DNA from: Conexibacter woesei Iso977N
Lineage (GTDB): Bacteria; Actinomycetota; Thermoleophilia; Solirubrobacterales; Solirubrobacteraceae
Assembly: GCF_000424625.1 (NCBI RefSeq)
Contig: NZ_AUKG01000001.1
Coordinates: forward strand, 992,001 to 1,056,000
Length of the DNA: 64,000 bases
Reading direction: 5' to 3'
Made by a program: the position numbers and the translations under genes. Of this stretch, positions 53,388 through 62,310 are shown one piece after another; the first letter of the stretch is position 1, and every line of letters starts with the position of its first letter. The notes beneath the pieces were generated by a model. The model ran no database searches and had not been told where the DNA came from. It saw only the letters and a list, made by a program, of their open reading frames with translations.

Positions 53388-54470
53388 GTGAAACGCAGTC
53401 CCGTGGTCGCCCTCACAGCGGCCGTCTGCTGCCTCGCCGTACCCGTCGCCGCGTCCGCGGCGACGACATCGGTCCTCGCCGGCCCGGGCCTGAAGAGGGC
53501 GCCCGCGGGCGTCCCGAAGGACGGCGACCTCAACCAGTTCTTCCCCAAAGCGGTGAAGATCCACGTCGGCGACAAGGTCTCCTGGACCATCGCCGGCTTC
53601 CACGTCGTCCAGTTCCCGAAGGCGGGCTCGGCGCCGCCGGCGCTCGCGGTGCCTGATCCTTCCAGGCCCACGACCGGTGTCAACGACGCAGCGGGCCAGC
53701 CGTTCTGGTTCAACGGCCAGGGCACGCCGGTCGTGCCCCAGGGCGTCGCACTCGGCCTCCCCGGCAGGACCTACGACGGCTCGGCGCCCGTGGGCTCCGG
53801 GCTCCCGCTCGGCAAGCCCAAGCCGTTCGTCGTGAAGTTCACGAAGGCCGGCACGTTCACGTACTTCTGCACGATCCACCCGGGCATGAAGGCCACGGTC
53901 ACGGTCGTCCCGAAGTCCAAGCCCGCGGAGTCGGCCAAGGCCGTCAAGGCGGCGTTCGCCAGGCAGCTCGCCACCGGCCTGAGCCAGCTCAAGCAGCTCG
54001 ACAGGAAGAAGATCACGGCGGCCAACACGATCGAGGCCGGCCCGGACTCGCCGAGCGGCGCGACGCTGTACCGCTACTCGCCGTCGTCGCTGACGACGAG
54101 GGTCGGCACGCCGGTGACGCTGACGATGACGCCCGGGACGACCGAGGACCACACGTTCACGTTCTCCAGGAACGTCAAGGCCGACGGCAGGGCCGCCGAG
54201 AACGAGCTGCTCGCGCCGCTGGGCAACAGCACGCCGCCGGTGTTCGCGTTCTCCCCGAAGTGGGCGTACCCGAGCGAGGCTCCGGGCTCGACGGTCAGCT
54301 ACGACGGCACCAACCACGGCAACGGGTTCCTGAACTCCGGCGTCCTGGACGGCGACAGCAAGACCCCGTTCCCGCAGAAGTTCACGGTGTCGTTCTCGAA
54401 GCCCGGGACGTACACGTTCTTCTGCGCCATCCACCCGTTCATGGTCGGGAAGATCACCGCCACGTCATGA
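53388..54470 (+). CDS. Secreted protein with two cupredoxin domains
   Basis: A 360-residue protein from a GTG with GGGAG nine nt upstream. A signal peptide (about 1-24, ending ASA) precedes two plastocyanin-like domains. Domain 1 has ligands in GFHVVQF and FCTIHPGMK; domain 2 has EDHTFTF and FFCAIHPFM. Both show the His-Cys-His-Met type-1 copper set. It probably carries electrons in the cell envelope. The TGA overlaps the ATG of the next cupredoxin gene. The 209-bp upstream region has no motif I can assign. Confidence 0.85.
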   Translation: MKRSPVVALTAAVCCLAVPVAASAATTSVLAGPGLKRAPAGVPKDGDLNQFFPKAVKIHVGDKVSWTIAGFHVVQFPKAGSAPPALAVPDPSRPTTGVNDAAGQPFWFNGQGTPVVPQGVALGLPGRTYDGSAPVGSGLPLGKPKPFVVKFTKAGTFTYFCTIHPGMKATVTVVPKSKPAESAKAVKAAFARQLATGLSQLKQLDRKKITAANTIEAGPDSPSGATLYRYSPSSLTTRVGTPVTLTMTPGTTEDHTFTFSRNVKADGRAAENELLAPLGNSTPPVFAFSPKWAYPSEAPGSTVSYDGTNHGNGFLNSGVLDGDSKTPFPQKFTVSFSKPGTYTFFCAIHPFMVGKITATS

Positions 54471-54838
54471 CGTCCGCCGCTCGCAAGGGCGCGGTGCTCG
54501 CGACCGTGCTCGCCGCCTCGATGGCGGCGAGCACGGCGCACGCCGCCAAGCACCAGACGAAGGGCAGGACGCGCACCGTCGGCGTCTTCTCCGACTACTA
54601 CAACTCGGACAGGCTCACGGTCCACGTCGGCGACAGGGTCAAGTGGGTCTGGCACGCGAGCGGCCTCGCCCTGCATGACGTCTACGTCGACGCCGGCCCG
54701 ACGCAGTTCCACTCCCCGACGCAGGCCTCGGGCGAGTTCACCGAGTCCTTCAAGAAGCCCGGGACCTACAGGCTCTACTGCACGCAGCACGAAGAGGACA
54801 TGACGATGACCCTGATCGTCAAGAAGGCCCCGAAGTGA
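54467..54838 (+). CDS. Secreted single-domain cupredoxin
   Basis: A 123-residue protein beginning MTSAARKGAVLATVLAA, with a signal peptide to about residue 27. The blue-copper ligands are His in ALHDV and Cys-His-Met in LYCTQHEEDM. It overlaps the genes on both sides by 4 nt (ATGA before, GTGA after), so it should be made in fixed ratio with the two-domain cupredoxin and the oxidase. Probable electron carrier or copper donor to that oxidase. Confidence 0.86.
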   Translation: MTSAARKGAVLATVLAASMAASTAHAAKHQTKGRTRTVGVFSDYYNSDRLTVHVGDRVKWVWHASGLALHDVYVDAGPTQFHSPTQASGEFTESFKKPGTYRLYCTQHEEDMTMTLIVKKAPK

Positions 54839-55842
54839 CGCTGTCGCGCCGCGACCTCCTGTGCCATCTCGGCCGGGGGTCGGTGGCGATCGCGGCGGGC
54901 GGCGGCATCACCCGCGCGGCGGCCGCGCCCGGCGCGCACGCCGCCCAGGCGCCCGGGCCCGCGGCGTCGGCGGGCCCGACGGTTCGCGAGTACTGGATCG
55001 CGGCGCGCAACGTGCGCTGGTCGATCGTCCCGACCGGCCACGACGCGTGGAAGGACAGGAAGGTCAGGAACGTCTCCTACGACGCGCTGGCCTACGTCGC
55101 CTGCACGCCGAACTGGGCGCAGCCGCTGCCGCCCGGCGGCGTCGGCGACAACGCCGGGATCCCCGGCCCGGTCCTGCGCGGCTACCCCGGCGACACGATG
55201 CGGGTCCACTTCCGCAACGAGGACAAGACGTACAAGATGGCCCACACCGTGCACCCGCACGGCGTCGGCTACGCGCCCGACCACGACGGCACCTACATGG
55301 GGATCTACACGCGGGCCTCGGGCAACGTGAGGTACGGGCAGACGTGGACCTACGAGTGGGACGTCCGCAACGACTCGATCGGCGTGTGGCCCTACCACGA
55401 CCACGGGCCGATGGAGATGATGTCCACCAACTTGGGGCTCTTCGGCGCGCTGGTGATCCGCCCGCGCGACGAACCGGCGCCGAGCGTCGAGCACACGATC
55501 TTCTTCCACATGCTCATGCCCTCCGACATCAGGGCGAAGGTGGCGTTCAGCGCGATCAACGGCCGCGCCTACGCGGGCAACACACCGTCGCCGGCGGCGA
55601 GGGTCGGCCAGGACGTCGCCTGGAACGTCCTCACGCTCGGCAACGAGCTGCACACGTTCCACGTCCACGGCCATCGCTGGAAGGACCCGGCGGGCGCGTT
55701 CGTCGACGCGCCGGACCTCTCGCCGTCCCAGGGCCTGCGGGCGCGCTACACCGAGGACGCGCCCGGCAAGTGGCTCTATCACTGCCATGTGATGAGCCAC
55801 ATGGAGCAGGGGATGGTCGGCTACTACGACGTGTCGCCGTAG
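54835..55842 (+). CDS. Two-domain multicopper oxidase
   Basis: A 335-residue Tat-exported oxidase from a GTG start; SRRDLLCHLGRGSVAIAAGG is the export signal. Copper motifs are HTVHPHG, WPYHDHGPM, LHTFHVHGHRW and LYHCHVMSHMEQGM, together giving the type 1 site and the trinuclear cluster. The length matches two-domain laccases and nitrite-reductase-like trimers. Expected to oxidise phenols or metal ions, or accept electrons from the two cupredoxins encoded upstream, reducing O2. Confidence 0.93.
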   Translation: MTLSRRDLLCHLGRGSVAIAAGGGITRAAAAPGAHAAQAPGPAASAGPTVREYWIAARNVRWSIVPTGHDAWKDRKVRNVSYDALAYVACTPNWAQPLPPGGVGDNAGIPGPVLRGYPGDTMRVHFRNEDKTYKMAHTVHPHGVGYAPDHDGTYMGIYTRASGNVRYGQTWTYEWDVRNDSIGVWPYHDHGPMEMMSTNLGLFGALVIRPRDEPAPSVEHTIFFHMLMPSDIRAKVAFSAINGRAYAGNTPSPAARVGQDVAWNVLTLGNELHTFHVHGHRWKDPAGAFVDAPDLSPSQGLRARYTEDAPGKWLYHCHVMSHMEQGMVGYYDVSP

Positions 55843-55854
55843 CGAGTCCTACAA

Positions 55855-56334
55855 CTACGGCTTCGCCGCCATGAAGAAGATCGCGATCAGCACCAGCGCG
55901 CAGTTGGCGTAGGCCGCGACCGAGACCTGCTGGAACAGCGTGTCGTACTCAGCGCTGAGGGTCCCTGCGTTGCTCTGGCCGAGGTCGCGGCGCGCCAGCT
56001 CGGCGAGCTTGCGCTCGCGTGGCGCGAAGTACGCGCCGCCGAGGCCGCCGATCACGATCAGGATCAGCAGCGGGACCGACACCCACACCTCGCTCCAGAC
56101 GTCGGCGTCGCTGGCGAGGTAGATCCCGCAGATCAACACCACCACCATCGCGGGCGACATCACCAACTTGCCCAGGCGCTCGCTCATGTCGTGGATGACC
56201 GGCATCGACGACGGGTGCGTCCTGCGCGCCCACGGCTTGAACACCGGGTAGGCGAACGAGAAGCCGAAGGCCACGACCACGGCCATGATGTGCACCGACA
56301 GGACGACGCCGTAGAACGTGAGCGTGGCGGACAT
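55855..56334 (-). CDS. DUF2269-like membrane protein
   Basis: A 159-residue protein with four hydrophobic helices: VVLSVHIMAVVVAFGFSFAY, VVVLICGIYLA, LLILIVIGGLGGAYF and ALVLIAIFF. The arrangement and conserved His near helix 1 resemble DUF2269, distantly like CopD. It converges on the copper oxidase gene with only 12 nt between stops, so a functional link to copper is possible but not shown. Confidence 0.72.
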   Translation of the reverse strand: MSATLTFYGVVLSVHIMAVVVAFGFSFAYPVFKPWARRTHPSSMPVIHDMSERLGKLVMSPAMVVVLICGIYLASDADVWSEVWVSVPLLILIVIGGLGGAYFAPRERKLAELARRDLGQSNAGTLSAEYDTLFQQVSVAAYANCALVLIAIFFMAAKP

Positions 56335-56344
56335 GGCGCGGACC

Positions 56345-58327
56345 CTACTGCGTCGGCGGGTCGGCCTCGTGGACCGAGATCCGGTCGCGCCCGCCCTCCT
56401 TGGAGCGGTACAGCGCGCGGTCGGCGAAGCGGATCAGGTCGTCGGAGCTGCCGCCCGCCTGGGCGAGGTCGGCGACGCCCGAGGAGATGCTGACGCCGAA
56501 CGCGATCTCGCCCGGCAGCGCGGCGACCGTCGCCCGGACGCGCTCCGCGGTCGCCCGCGCGCCGGCGACGCCGGTCTCCGGCAGCAGCAGCGCGAACTCG
56601 TCGCCGCCGAGGCGCGCCACGACCTCGGTCGCGCGCAGCACGCCCTCCAGCGCCCGCGCGACCTCCTCCAGCAGGCGGTCGCCGGCCTGGTGGCCGTGGG
56701 CGTCGTTGACCTCCTTGAAGCCGTCGAGGTCGGCCAGGACCACGGCCAGCGGCCGGCCGTAGCGGCCGGCGCGCTTGGCCTCGACCCGCAGGGTGTCGTG
56801 GAACGCGCGGTGGTTGAGCAGGCCGGTCAGGCCGTCGGTCGTCGCCTGGCGCACGAGCAGCTCGCGCGACGTCGCCACGCCGACCGCGGTCCCGACCAGC
56901 GCGCCGAGCCGCGCCAGCGCGCGCTCGTCCTCGGCGCCGAACGGCGGCCCGCGGCGGCAGGCGGCGATCAGCCCCCACGCGCGGCCGTCGACCATCACCG
57001 GCGCGCCGGCGGCGTGGTGGCCCTGGTCGAGCTCGATCGCACCGATCCCGGCGAACGCCGCCGCGGCCTCCGGGCCGCCGCCCGCGGCCGGCCCGCCGAG
57101 CCGCGCGATCGCCAGCTCCAGCCGGTCGTCGGCGCCCGGGGCGCGCCACGTCCCGACCGTCCGCGGCCCCGCGCCGGACAGCATCGCGATCCCGCCCGCG
57201 TCGGCGCCGAGCAGGTGCGCGGCCTCGCGGCACGCAGCCTCGTAGATGTCGTCGCGCCCGGCGCCCACGGCGATCGTGGACGCCAGGTTGCCGATCGCCT
57301 CGTGCTCGCGCGCCATCCGCTTGAGGTCGCTGACGTCGCGGCGGATGCACGCGAGGCCGAGCGGCTCGCCGCTGGCGGGGTGCGCGATCCGGTAGGTCGT
57401 GGCGTCGACCGGCAGCGGGCGCCGGTCCGGGCCGCGGCGCACCGGCTGCAGGACCGACTCGCCCGACCAGCGCCCGTCGCGCTCGACGGTCGGGCGCTCG
57501 TGGTCGATGTGGGCGGCGCGGGCCTCGTCGCCGACGAGCTCCAGGTAGGCGGTCCCGATCGCGTCCTCGGCGCTGAGGCCGGTCATCGCCAGGCCGGCCG
57601 GGTTCATCCAGCGCACGCGCCAGTCGAGGTCGAGCAGCGCGATCGCCGAGCCGGACGCCTCGACGACGCCGCGGAAGCGCGCCATCTCCTCGTCGCCCTC
57701 GTGCTCGGCCGTGACGTCGGTGAGCAGCCCGTCGATGAGGACGCGGCCCTGCTCCTCGCGCCGGCGCGAGCGGGAGCGGATCCAGCGCACGCGGCCGTCG
57801 AGGCCGGTGAGGCGGTAGTCGACCGAGGTCGGCAGGCCCTCGGCGGTCGCGCGCACGGCCGCCTGCGTGGCCGTGCGGTCGTCGTCGTGGATCGACCTGA
57901 ACCAGGTCGACTCGATCGTCTCGCCCGGCGGCAGCGGTGCGCCGAGCAGGCGCTCGATGCCGCGGCTCGTGTAGCGCATCGTCAGCCCGCCGTCGTCGCC
58001 CAGCTCGGCGATGAAGAGGAACTCCTGGACCGCGGCCGCGATCCGCTCGATCGTGTGGGCCTCCGCCTCGGAGTCCGACAGCGTGACGAGCGTGCCGTGG
58101 CCGTCCGGGCGGGGATGGGTTGCGATCCGCACCGACTCGCCGACCGGTGGGGGATCCGGAAGGATCGTCCCGATCAGCGCCGCGCGGGCGGTGCCGGCGC
58201 CGAGCAGCGCGCACGCCGCCGGGTTGGCGTCGAGCACGCGTCGGGCGCCGTCGAGCAGCACGGCGCCCTGGTCCTGCGTGTTGAAGACCCATGCGAGGAG
58301 ACCCTCGCGGTCCGACACCGACGACAC
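56345..58327 (-). CDS. PAS/GAF-GGDEF diguanylate cyclase
   Basis: A 660-residue cytoplasmic protein with three PAS-like segments (about 10-95, 100-215, 225-350), a GAF domain (about 355-500) and a C-terminal GGDEF domain. GGDEF is intact at 574-578. At the I-site position the residues are RATE instead of RxxD, so product inhibition may be weakened. No EAL domain. Starts 10 nt before the DUF2269 gene on the same strand. Third GGDEF protein of the window. Confidence 0.92.
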   Translation of the reverse strand: MSSVSDREGLLAWVFNTQDQGAVLLDGARRVLDANPAACALLGAGTARAALIGTILPDPPPVGESVRIATHPRPDGHGTLVTLSDSEAEAHTIERIAAAVQEFLFIAELGDDGGLTMRYTSRGIERLLGAPLPPGETIESTWFRSIHDDDRTATQAAVRATAEGLPTSVDYRLTGLDGRVRWIRSRSRRREEQGRVLIDGLLTDVTAEHEGDEEMARFRGVVEASGSAIALLDLDWRVRWMNPAGLAMTGLSAEDAIGTAYLELVGDEARAAHIDHERPTVERDGRWSGESVLQPVRRGPDRRPLPVDATTYRIAHPASGEPLGLACIRRDVSDLKRMAREHEAIGNLASTIAVGAGRDDIYEAACREAAHLLGADAGGIAMLSGAGPRTVGTWRAPGADDRLELAIARLGGPAAGGGPEAAAAFAGIGAIELDQGHHAAGAPVMVDGRAWGLIAACRRGPPFGAEDERALARLGALVGTAVGVATSRELLVRQATTDGLTGLLNHRAFHDTLRVEAKRAGRYGRPLAVVLADLDGFKEVNDAHGHQAGDRLLEEVARALEGVLRATEVVARLGGDEFALLLPETGVAGARATAERVRATVAALPGEIAFGVSISSGVADLAQAGGSSDDLIRFADRALYRSKEGGRDRISVHEADPPTQ

Positions 58328-58371
58328 TTCGGGACATCCCTCCTTGGTTGGAGGGATGTACCCGGAAACGC

Positions 58372-59988
58372 CTAGAAGGTTGGCGTGTACTTGCCGAACA
58401 CGTCCTGCATGGCGCCGCAGACCTCACCCATCGAGGCGCGATCGCGCAGCGCGTCCTTGATGAACGGCAGCAGGTTGTCGGTGCCGCGGGCCGCGTTGCG
58501 GACCTGCTCCAGGCGCGCGTCGACCGCCGCCTGGTCGCGGTTCTCCTTGAACGCCTTCAGGCGCGCGACCTGCTGGTTCTCGGACTCGGGGTCGACGCGG
58601 AGGAGGTCCGGGACCTCGATCTCGTCCTCCTCGTACTTGTTGACGCCGACCACGATGTCCTGGCCGAGGCGGTAGCGCTCCTGGTAGCCCCAGGCCGACT
58701 CGTCGATCTCACCGGTGATGAACTCGATCGCGTTGACGGAGCCGCCGAGCTCGTCGACCTTGGCGATCAGCTCCTGCGCGCGCGACTCGATCTCGTCGGT
58801 CAGCGCCTCGACGAAGTACGAACCCGCGAACGGGTCGACGGTCTCGGTCGCGCCCGACTCGTGGGCGATGACCTGCTGCGTGCGGACCGCGATCTTGGCG
58901 GCGCGCTCGGTCGGGAGCGCCAGCGCCTCGTCGTAGCCGTTGGTGTGCAGCGACTGCGTGCCGCCGCAGACGGCCGCGAAGCCCTGCAGCGCGACGCGCG
59001 CGATGTTGTTCTCGGGCTGCTGCGCGGTGAGCGTCACGCCACCGGTCTGCGTGTGGAAGCGGAGCATCTGCGACTTGGGGTTCTTGGCCCCGAAGCGGTC
59101 GCGCATGATGTGCGCCCACATCCGCCGGGCGGCGCGGAACTTCGCGACCTCCTGGAAGACGTTGTTGTGGCCGTTGAAGAAGAAGGCCAGGCGCGGGGCG
59201 AAGTCGTCGACCGCGAGGCCCGCGTCCACCGCGGCCTGCACATAGGCGATGCCGGAGGACAGCGTGAACGCGACCTCCTGGACGGCGCTGCAGCCCTTCT
59301 CACGGAAGTGGTAGCCGGAGATCGACACCGTGTTCCACTTCGGGATGTTCTCCTTGCAGTAGGCGAACAGGTCGGTGGTCAGGCGCATCGTCGGGACCGG
59401 CGGGTAGATGTAGTTGCCGCGCGCGATGTACTCCTTGAGCACGTCGTTCTGCGTCGTCCCGCGCAGCTGCCTGCTCTCGACGCCCTGCTCCTCGCCGACG
59501 AGCTCGTAGAGCAGCATCAGGCAGGCGGCGGGCGCGTTGATCGTCATCGACGTCGAGACCTGGTCGAGCGGGATGCCGTCGAAGGCGGTCCGCATGTCGT
59601 CGATCGTGTCGATCGCGACGCCGGTCCGGCCGACCTCGCCCAGGCAGCGCGGGTTGTCGGAGTCGAGGCCGAGCTGCGTCGGGAGGTCGAAGGCCATGCT
59701 CAGGCCGGTGCCGCCCTTGGAGAGCAGGTACCTGTAGCGCTCGTTGGACTCCTTCGCGCTCGCGTAGCCCGCGTACTGGCGCATCGTCCAGAACTGCTTG
59801 CGGTACATCTCGCGGTGCGGCCCGCGGATGTAGGGGAACTCGCCGGGCTCGCCCAGCTCCAGCTTGGCCGGTACGTCGTCCGCCGTGTACAGCGGCTTGA
59901 TCTCGATGCCGGAGTCGGTGAAGCGCCGTGGATCGTCGGGGCCCACGATGGGCGCAACGGTCAAGCGCTCCTCAGGAGTCGTCGCCAT
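58372..59988 (-). CDS. Acyl-CoA mutase large subunit (methylmalonyl-CoA mutase family)
   Basis: A 538-residue mutase catalytic TIM-barrel chain from [14 protein letters not shown]; a much longer open frame upstream is not coding. It contains [14 protein letters not shown], then [18 protein letters not shown] and [11 protein letters not shown]. It ends near the barrel, without the C-terminal B12-binding domain, so a separate small subunit is needed. At the position of the mutase arginine that binds the methylmalonyl carboxylate (RPW in MCM) this protein has Gln-Phe-Trp, while the adjacent Tyr (RQYAG) is kept. Substrate may be methylmalonyl-, isobutyryl- or another acyl-CoA. Confidence 0.9.
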   Translation of the reverse strand: MATTPEERLTVAPIVGPDDPRRFTDSGIEIKPLYTADDVPAKLELGEPGEFPYIRGPHREMYRKQFWTMRQYAGYASAKESNERYRYLLSKGGTGLSMAFDLPTQLGLDSDNPRCLGEVGRTGVAIDTIDDMRTAFDGIPLDQVSTSMTINAPAACLMLLYELVGEEQGVESRQLRGTTQNDVLKEYIARGNYIYPPVPTMRLTTDLFAYCKENIPKWNTVSISGYHFREKGCSAVQEVAFTLSSGIAYVQAAVDAGLAVDDFAPRLAFFFNGHNNVFQEVAKFRAARRMWAHIMRDRFGAKNPKSQMLRFHTQTGGVTLTAQQPENNIARVALQGFAAVCGGTQSLHTNGYDEALALPTERAAKIAVRTQQVIAHESGATETVDPFAGSYFVEALTDEIESRAQELIAKVDELGGSVNAIEFITGEIDESAWGYQERYRLGQDIVVGVNKYEEDEIEVPDLLRVDPESENQQVARLKAFKENRDQAAVDARLEQVRNAARGTDNLLPFIKDALRDRASMGEVCGAMQDVFGKYTPTF

Positions 59989-60075
59989 GTGTCGAAGATT
60001 ACGCGCCGATAGCCCGATCGGGCGTGACGGCCGTCGGGCGGCCGGTTGCGCACGCGTCTCTCTACTGTTCGCTTG

Positions 60076-61269
60076 GTGAAGGTCAGCGTGCGGCTGTTCG
60101 CGGGGCTGCGGGAGGCGGCGGGGCGGGATGAGCTCGAGCTCGAGCTGCCCGACGGCGCGCGGGTTGCCGACGCGCTGGCGCAGGTCCAGCACCTCGCGCC
60201 GGGCACGTCGCTGGTGCTGGCCGTCAACCGCGAGTACGCGGCGCGCGACGTCGTGCTGGTGGAGGGCGACGAGCTGGCGGTCGTCCCGCCGGTCAGCGGC
60301 GGCGAGGTCGTCGAGGGCGAGCTGTCGCTGGACGCCGTCGCCGCGCGGGTCGCCGATCCGCGCGCGGGCGCGGTCGTGACGTTCAGCGGCGTGACGCGCG
60401 ACGTCGATTTCCTGGACTACGAGGCCTACGCCGAGATGGCGGGGGCGAAGATCGACGCGATCGTCGCCGAGGCGATCGAGCGCCACGGGCTCTGCCGCGC
60501 GGCCGCCGACCACCGGTTCGGCCGCGTGCCGCTGGGCGAGGCGTCGGTCGTGGTCGCCGCCAGCGCACCGCACCGCCCGGAGGCGTTCGCGGGCGCGCGG
60601 GAGATCATCGACCGCATCAAGGCCGAGGCGCCGATCTGGAAGCGCGAGGAGGGCGCGTGGGTCGAGGGAACGGTGCCGGCGGAGGCACCCGTCGCCGCGC
60701 CGGAGTCGCCCGCGCCCGCCGCGCCCGATGCTCCGCCCGCCGCCGATCCTCCGCCGGCCGCCGGCCCGGTCCTCGACGTCTCCGTCGACGCGCGCCTGGA
60801 GCACGGCGCGCGCGTCCTGGTCGTCTCCGGCTCCGACGAGGCGGTCGCGCGGGTCGGCTGGCTCGGCGGGCGCTTCCACCAGCTGCGCTGCGAGGAGCCG
60901 TTCCCGGCGGCGGCGCGGCGCGGCGCGGTCGTCGAGGTCCGGCGCCTGCGCGACGACGAGCTGCTCGGCGAGGCCACGGTCCTGGACCCGGACGCCGCGC
61001 GCCACGGTCCGACGAACGACGCGCTCGTCCGGCTCGTCGCGCTGGAGCGCGGCGACGAGCCGCGCCCCGACGCGTCGATCGCCCCGCCGCCGCTGGACGC
61101 CGAGGCCCAGGCGCTGGAGCAGCGCTACCGCGACGCGGGCACGCAGCCGCCGCGCGACGCCGAGCTCAGCCCCGACGAGCGCGCCGCGCTGTTCGCGCTG
61201 CGCGAGGCGGGCCGCGTCGTCCTGCTGGAGCGCGGCCGCCACGTGCACGTGGACTTCGGTCCGGCCTGA
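60076..61269 (+). CDS. MoaD-MoaE fusion (MoaX-like) with SelB-like C-terminal extension
   Basis: A 397-residue protein from GTG 60076 (TTG one codon earlier possible). Residues 1-76 are MoaD, ending in PPVSGG. Residues about 77-205 are MoaE, with VTFSGVTR, YEAYAEMA, APHRPEAF and the catalytic lysines in DRIKAEAPIWKRE. This is the molybdopterin synthase pair; the internal Gly-Gly must be released by cleavage, as described for mycobacterial MoaX. After a Pro/Ala linker, residues about 240-397 resemble the end of elongation factor SelB: LRCEEPFPAAARRG, TVLDPDAARHGPTNDALVRL, then an ELSPDERAALFALREAGRVV wHTH-like stretch. This third part is unexpected and the resemblance is from memory. Confidence 0.85.
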   Translation: MKVSVRLFAGLREAAGRDELELELPDGARVADALAQVQHLAPGTSLVLAVNREYAARDVVLVEGDELAVVPPVSGGEVVEGELSLDAVAARVADPRAGAVVTFSGVTRDVDFLDYEAYAEMAGAKIDAIVAEAIERHGLCRAAADHRFGRVPLGEASVVVAASAPHRPEAFAGAREIIDRIKAEAPIWKREEGAWVEGTVPAEAPVAAPESPAPAAPDAPPAADPPPAAGPVLDVSVDARLEHGARVLVVSGSDEAVARVGWLGGRFHQLRCEEPFPAAARRGAVVEVRRLRDDELLGEATVLDPDAARHGPTNDALVRLVALERGDEPRPDASIAPPPLDAEAQALEQRYRDAGTQPPRDAELSPDERAALFALREAGRVVLLERGRHVHVDFGPA

Positions 61270-61311
61270 CGTACAGGGCGCGTTGGCGCGCGTCCGGCTA
61301 CGCTCAGGCCC

Positions 61312-62259
61312 ATGGCTACCTGTCTGGTCACCGGCGGCGCGGGCTTCCTGGGCTCGCACCTGTGCGATGAGCTCCTCAAGCGCGGCAACCGCGTCATCTG
61401 CGTGGACAACCTCGAGACGGGGACGCTGGTCAACATCCAGCACATCCGCACCCCGGACTTCGTGCTGCTGCACAAGGACATCATCGAGCCGTACTTCGTC
61501 GACGAGCCGATCGACTTCGTCTACCACCTGGCCTCGCCCGCGTCGCCGATCGACTACCTGCGCCTGCCGCTGGCGACGCTGAAGGTCGGCTCGCACGGCA
61601 CGCACCACACGCTCGGCCTCGCGAAGGCGCACCGCGCCCGGTTCCTGCTGGCCTCGACCTCCGAGGTCTACGGCGACCCGCAGGTCCATCCGCAGCCCGA
61701 GTCCTACTGGGGCCACGTCAACCCGATCGGCCCGCGCGGCGTCTACGACGAGGCCAAGCGCTACGCCGAGGCGCTGACGATGGCCTACCACCGCCAGCAG
61801 GGCGTCGACACCGCGATCATCCGGATCTTCAACACGTACGGCCCGCGGATGCGCCCGCACGACGGCCGCGCGATCCCGACGTTCATGCGCCAGGCGCTGA
61901 CCAACAAGCCGATCACGGTCTTCGGCGAGGGCACGCAGACGCGCTCGTTCACGTTCGTCGACGACCTGATCCGCGGCATGATCGCGCTGTCGGAGTCCGG
62001 CTACCACGACCCGGTCAACGTCGGCAACCCCAACGAGTTCACGCTCCTGGAGCTGGCCGAGGCCGTCATCGAAGTGACAGGGTCCTCGTCGGAGATCGTC
62101 TTCGAGGCGCTGCCCACCGACGACCCCCAGATCCGCCAGCCGGACATCACCCTGGCCAAGGAGATCCTGGGCTGGGAGCCGCTCACGCAGCTGCGTGACG
62201 GGCTCAAGAAGACGCTCGACGAGTCCGGCGTGGACGTGCTCGTCGGCGCGGCGCGGTAG
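61312..62259 (+). CDS. UDP-glucuronate decarboxylase-like NAD-dependent epimerase
   Basis: A 315-residue extended SDR enzyme. The NAD motif is [10 protein letters not shown] (8-17); STSEVYGDP gives the catalytic Ser/Thr and YDEAKR the Tyr-x-x-x-Lys pair. It closely fits UDP-xylose synthase (UXS): [10 protein letters not shown] and [10 protein letters not shown]. It would make UDP-xylose from UDP-glucuronate for surface polysaccharide. It lies 51 nt upstream of a polyprenyl glycosylphosphotransferase in the same direction. Confidence 0.92.
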   Translation: MATCLVTGGAGFLGSHLCDELLKRGNRVICVDNLETGTLVNIQHIRTPDFVLLHKDIIEPYFVDEPIDFVYHLASPASPIDYLRLPLATLKVGSHGTHHTLGLAKAHRARFLLASTSEVYGDPQVHPQPESYWGHVNPIGPRGVYDEAKRYAEALTMAYHRQQGVDTAIIRIFNTYGPRMRPHDGRAIPTFMRQALTNKPITVFGEGTQTRSFTFVDDLIRGMIALSESGYHDPVNVGNPNEFTLLELAEAVIEVTGSSSEIVFEALPTDDPQIRQPDITLAKEILGWEPLTQLRDGLKKTLDESGVDVLVGAAR

Positions 62260-62310
62260 CGTCTAGGGGCTGGCGGGCCTCCTGGCCTGCCGCCCTGCAC
62301 CGCTTCCTGT

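Noticed and set aside
58372-62007. Very long minus-strand open frame (over 1200 codons) extending upstream of the acyl-CoA mutase
   Set aside because: Only the part from 59988 down matches the mutase. The upstream part is Arg/Asp/Leu-rich antisense sequence to the MoaD-MoaE fusion and the epimerase, an effect of high third-position GC.
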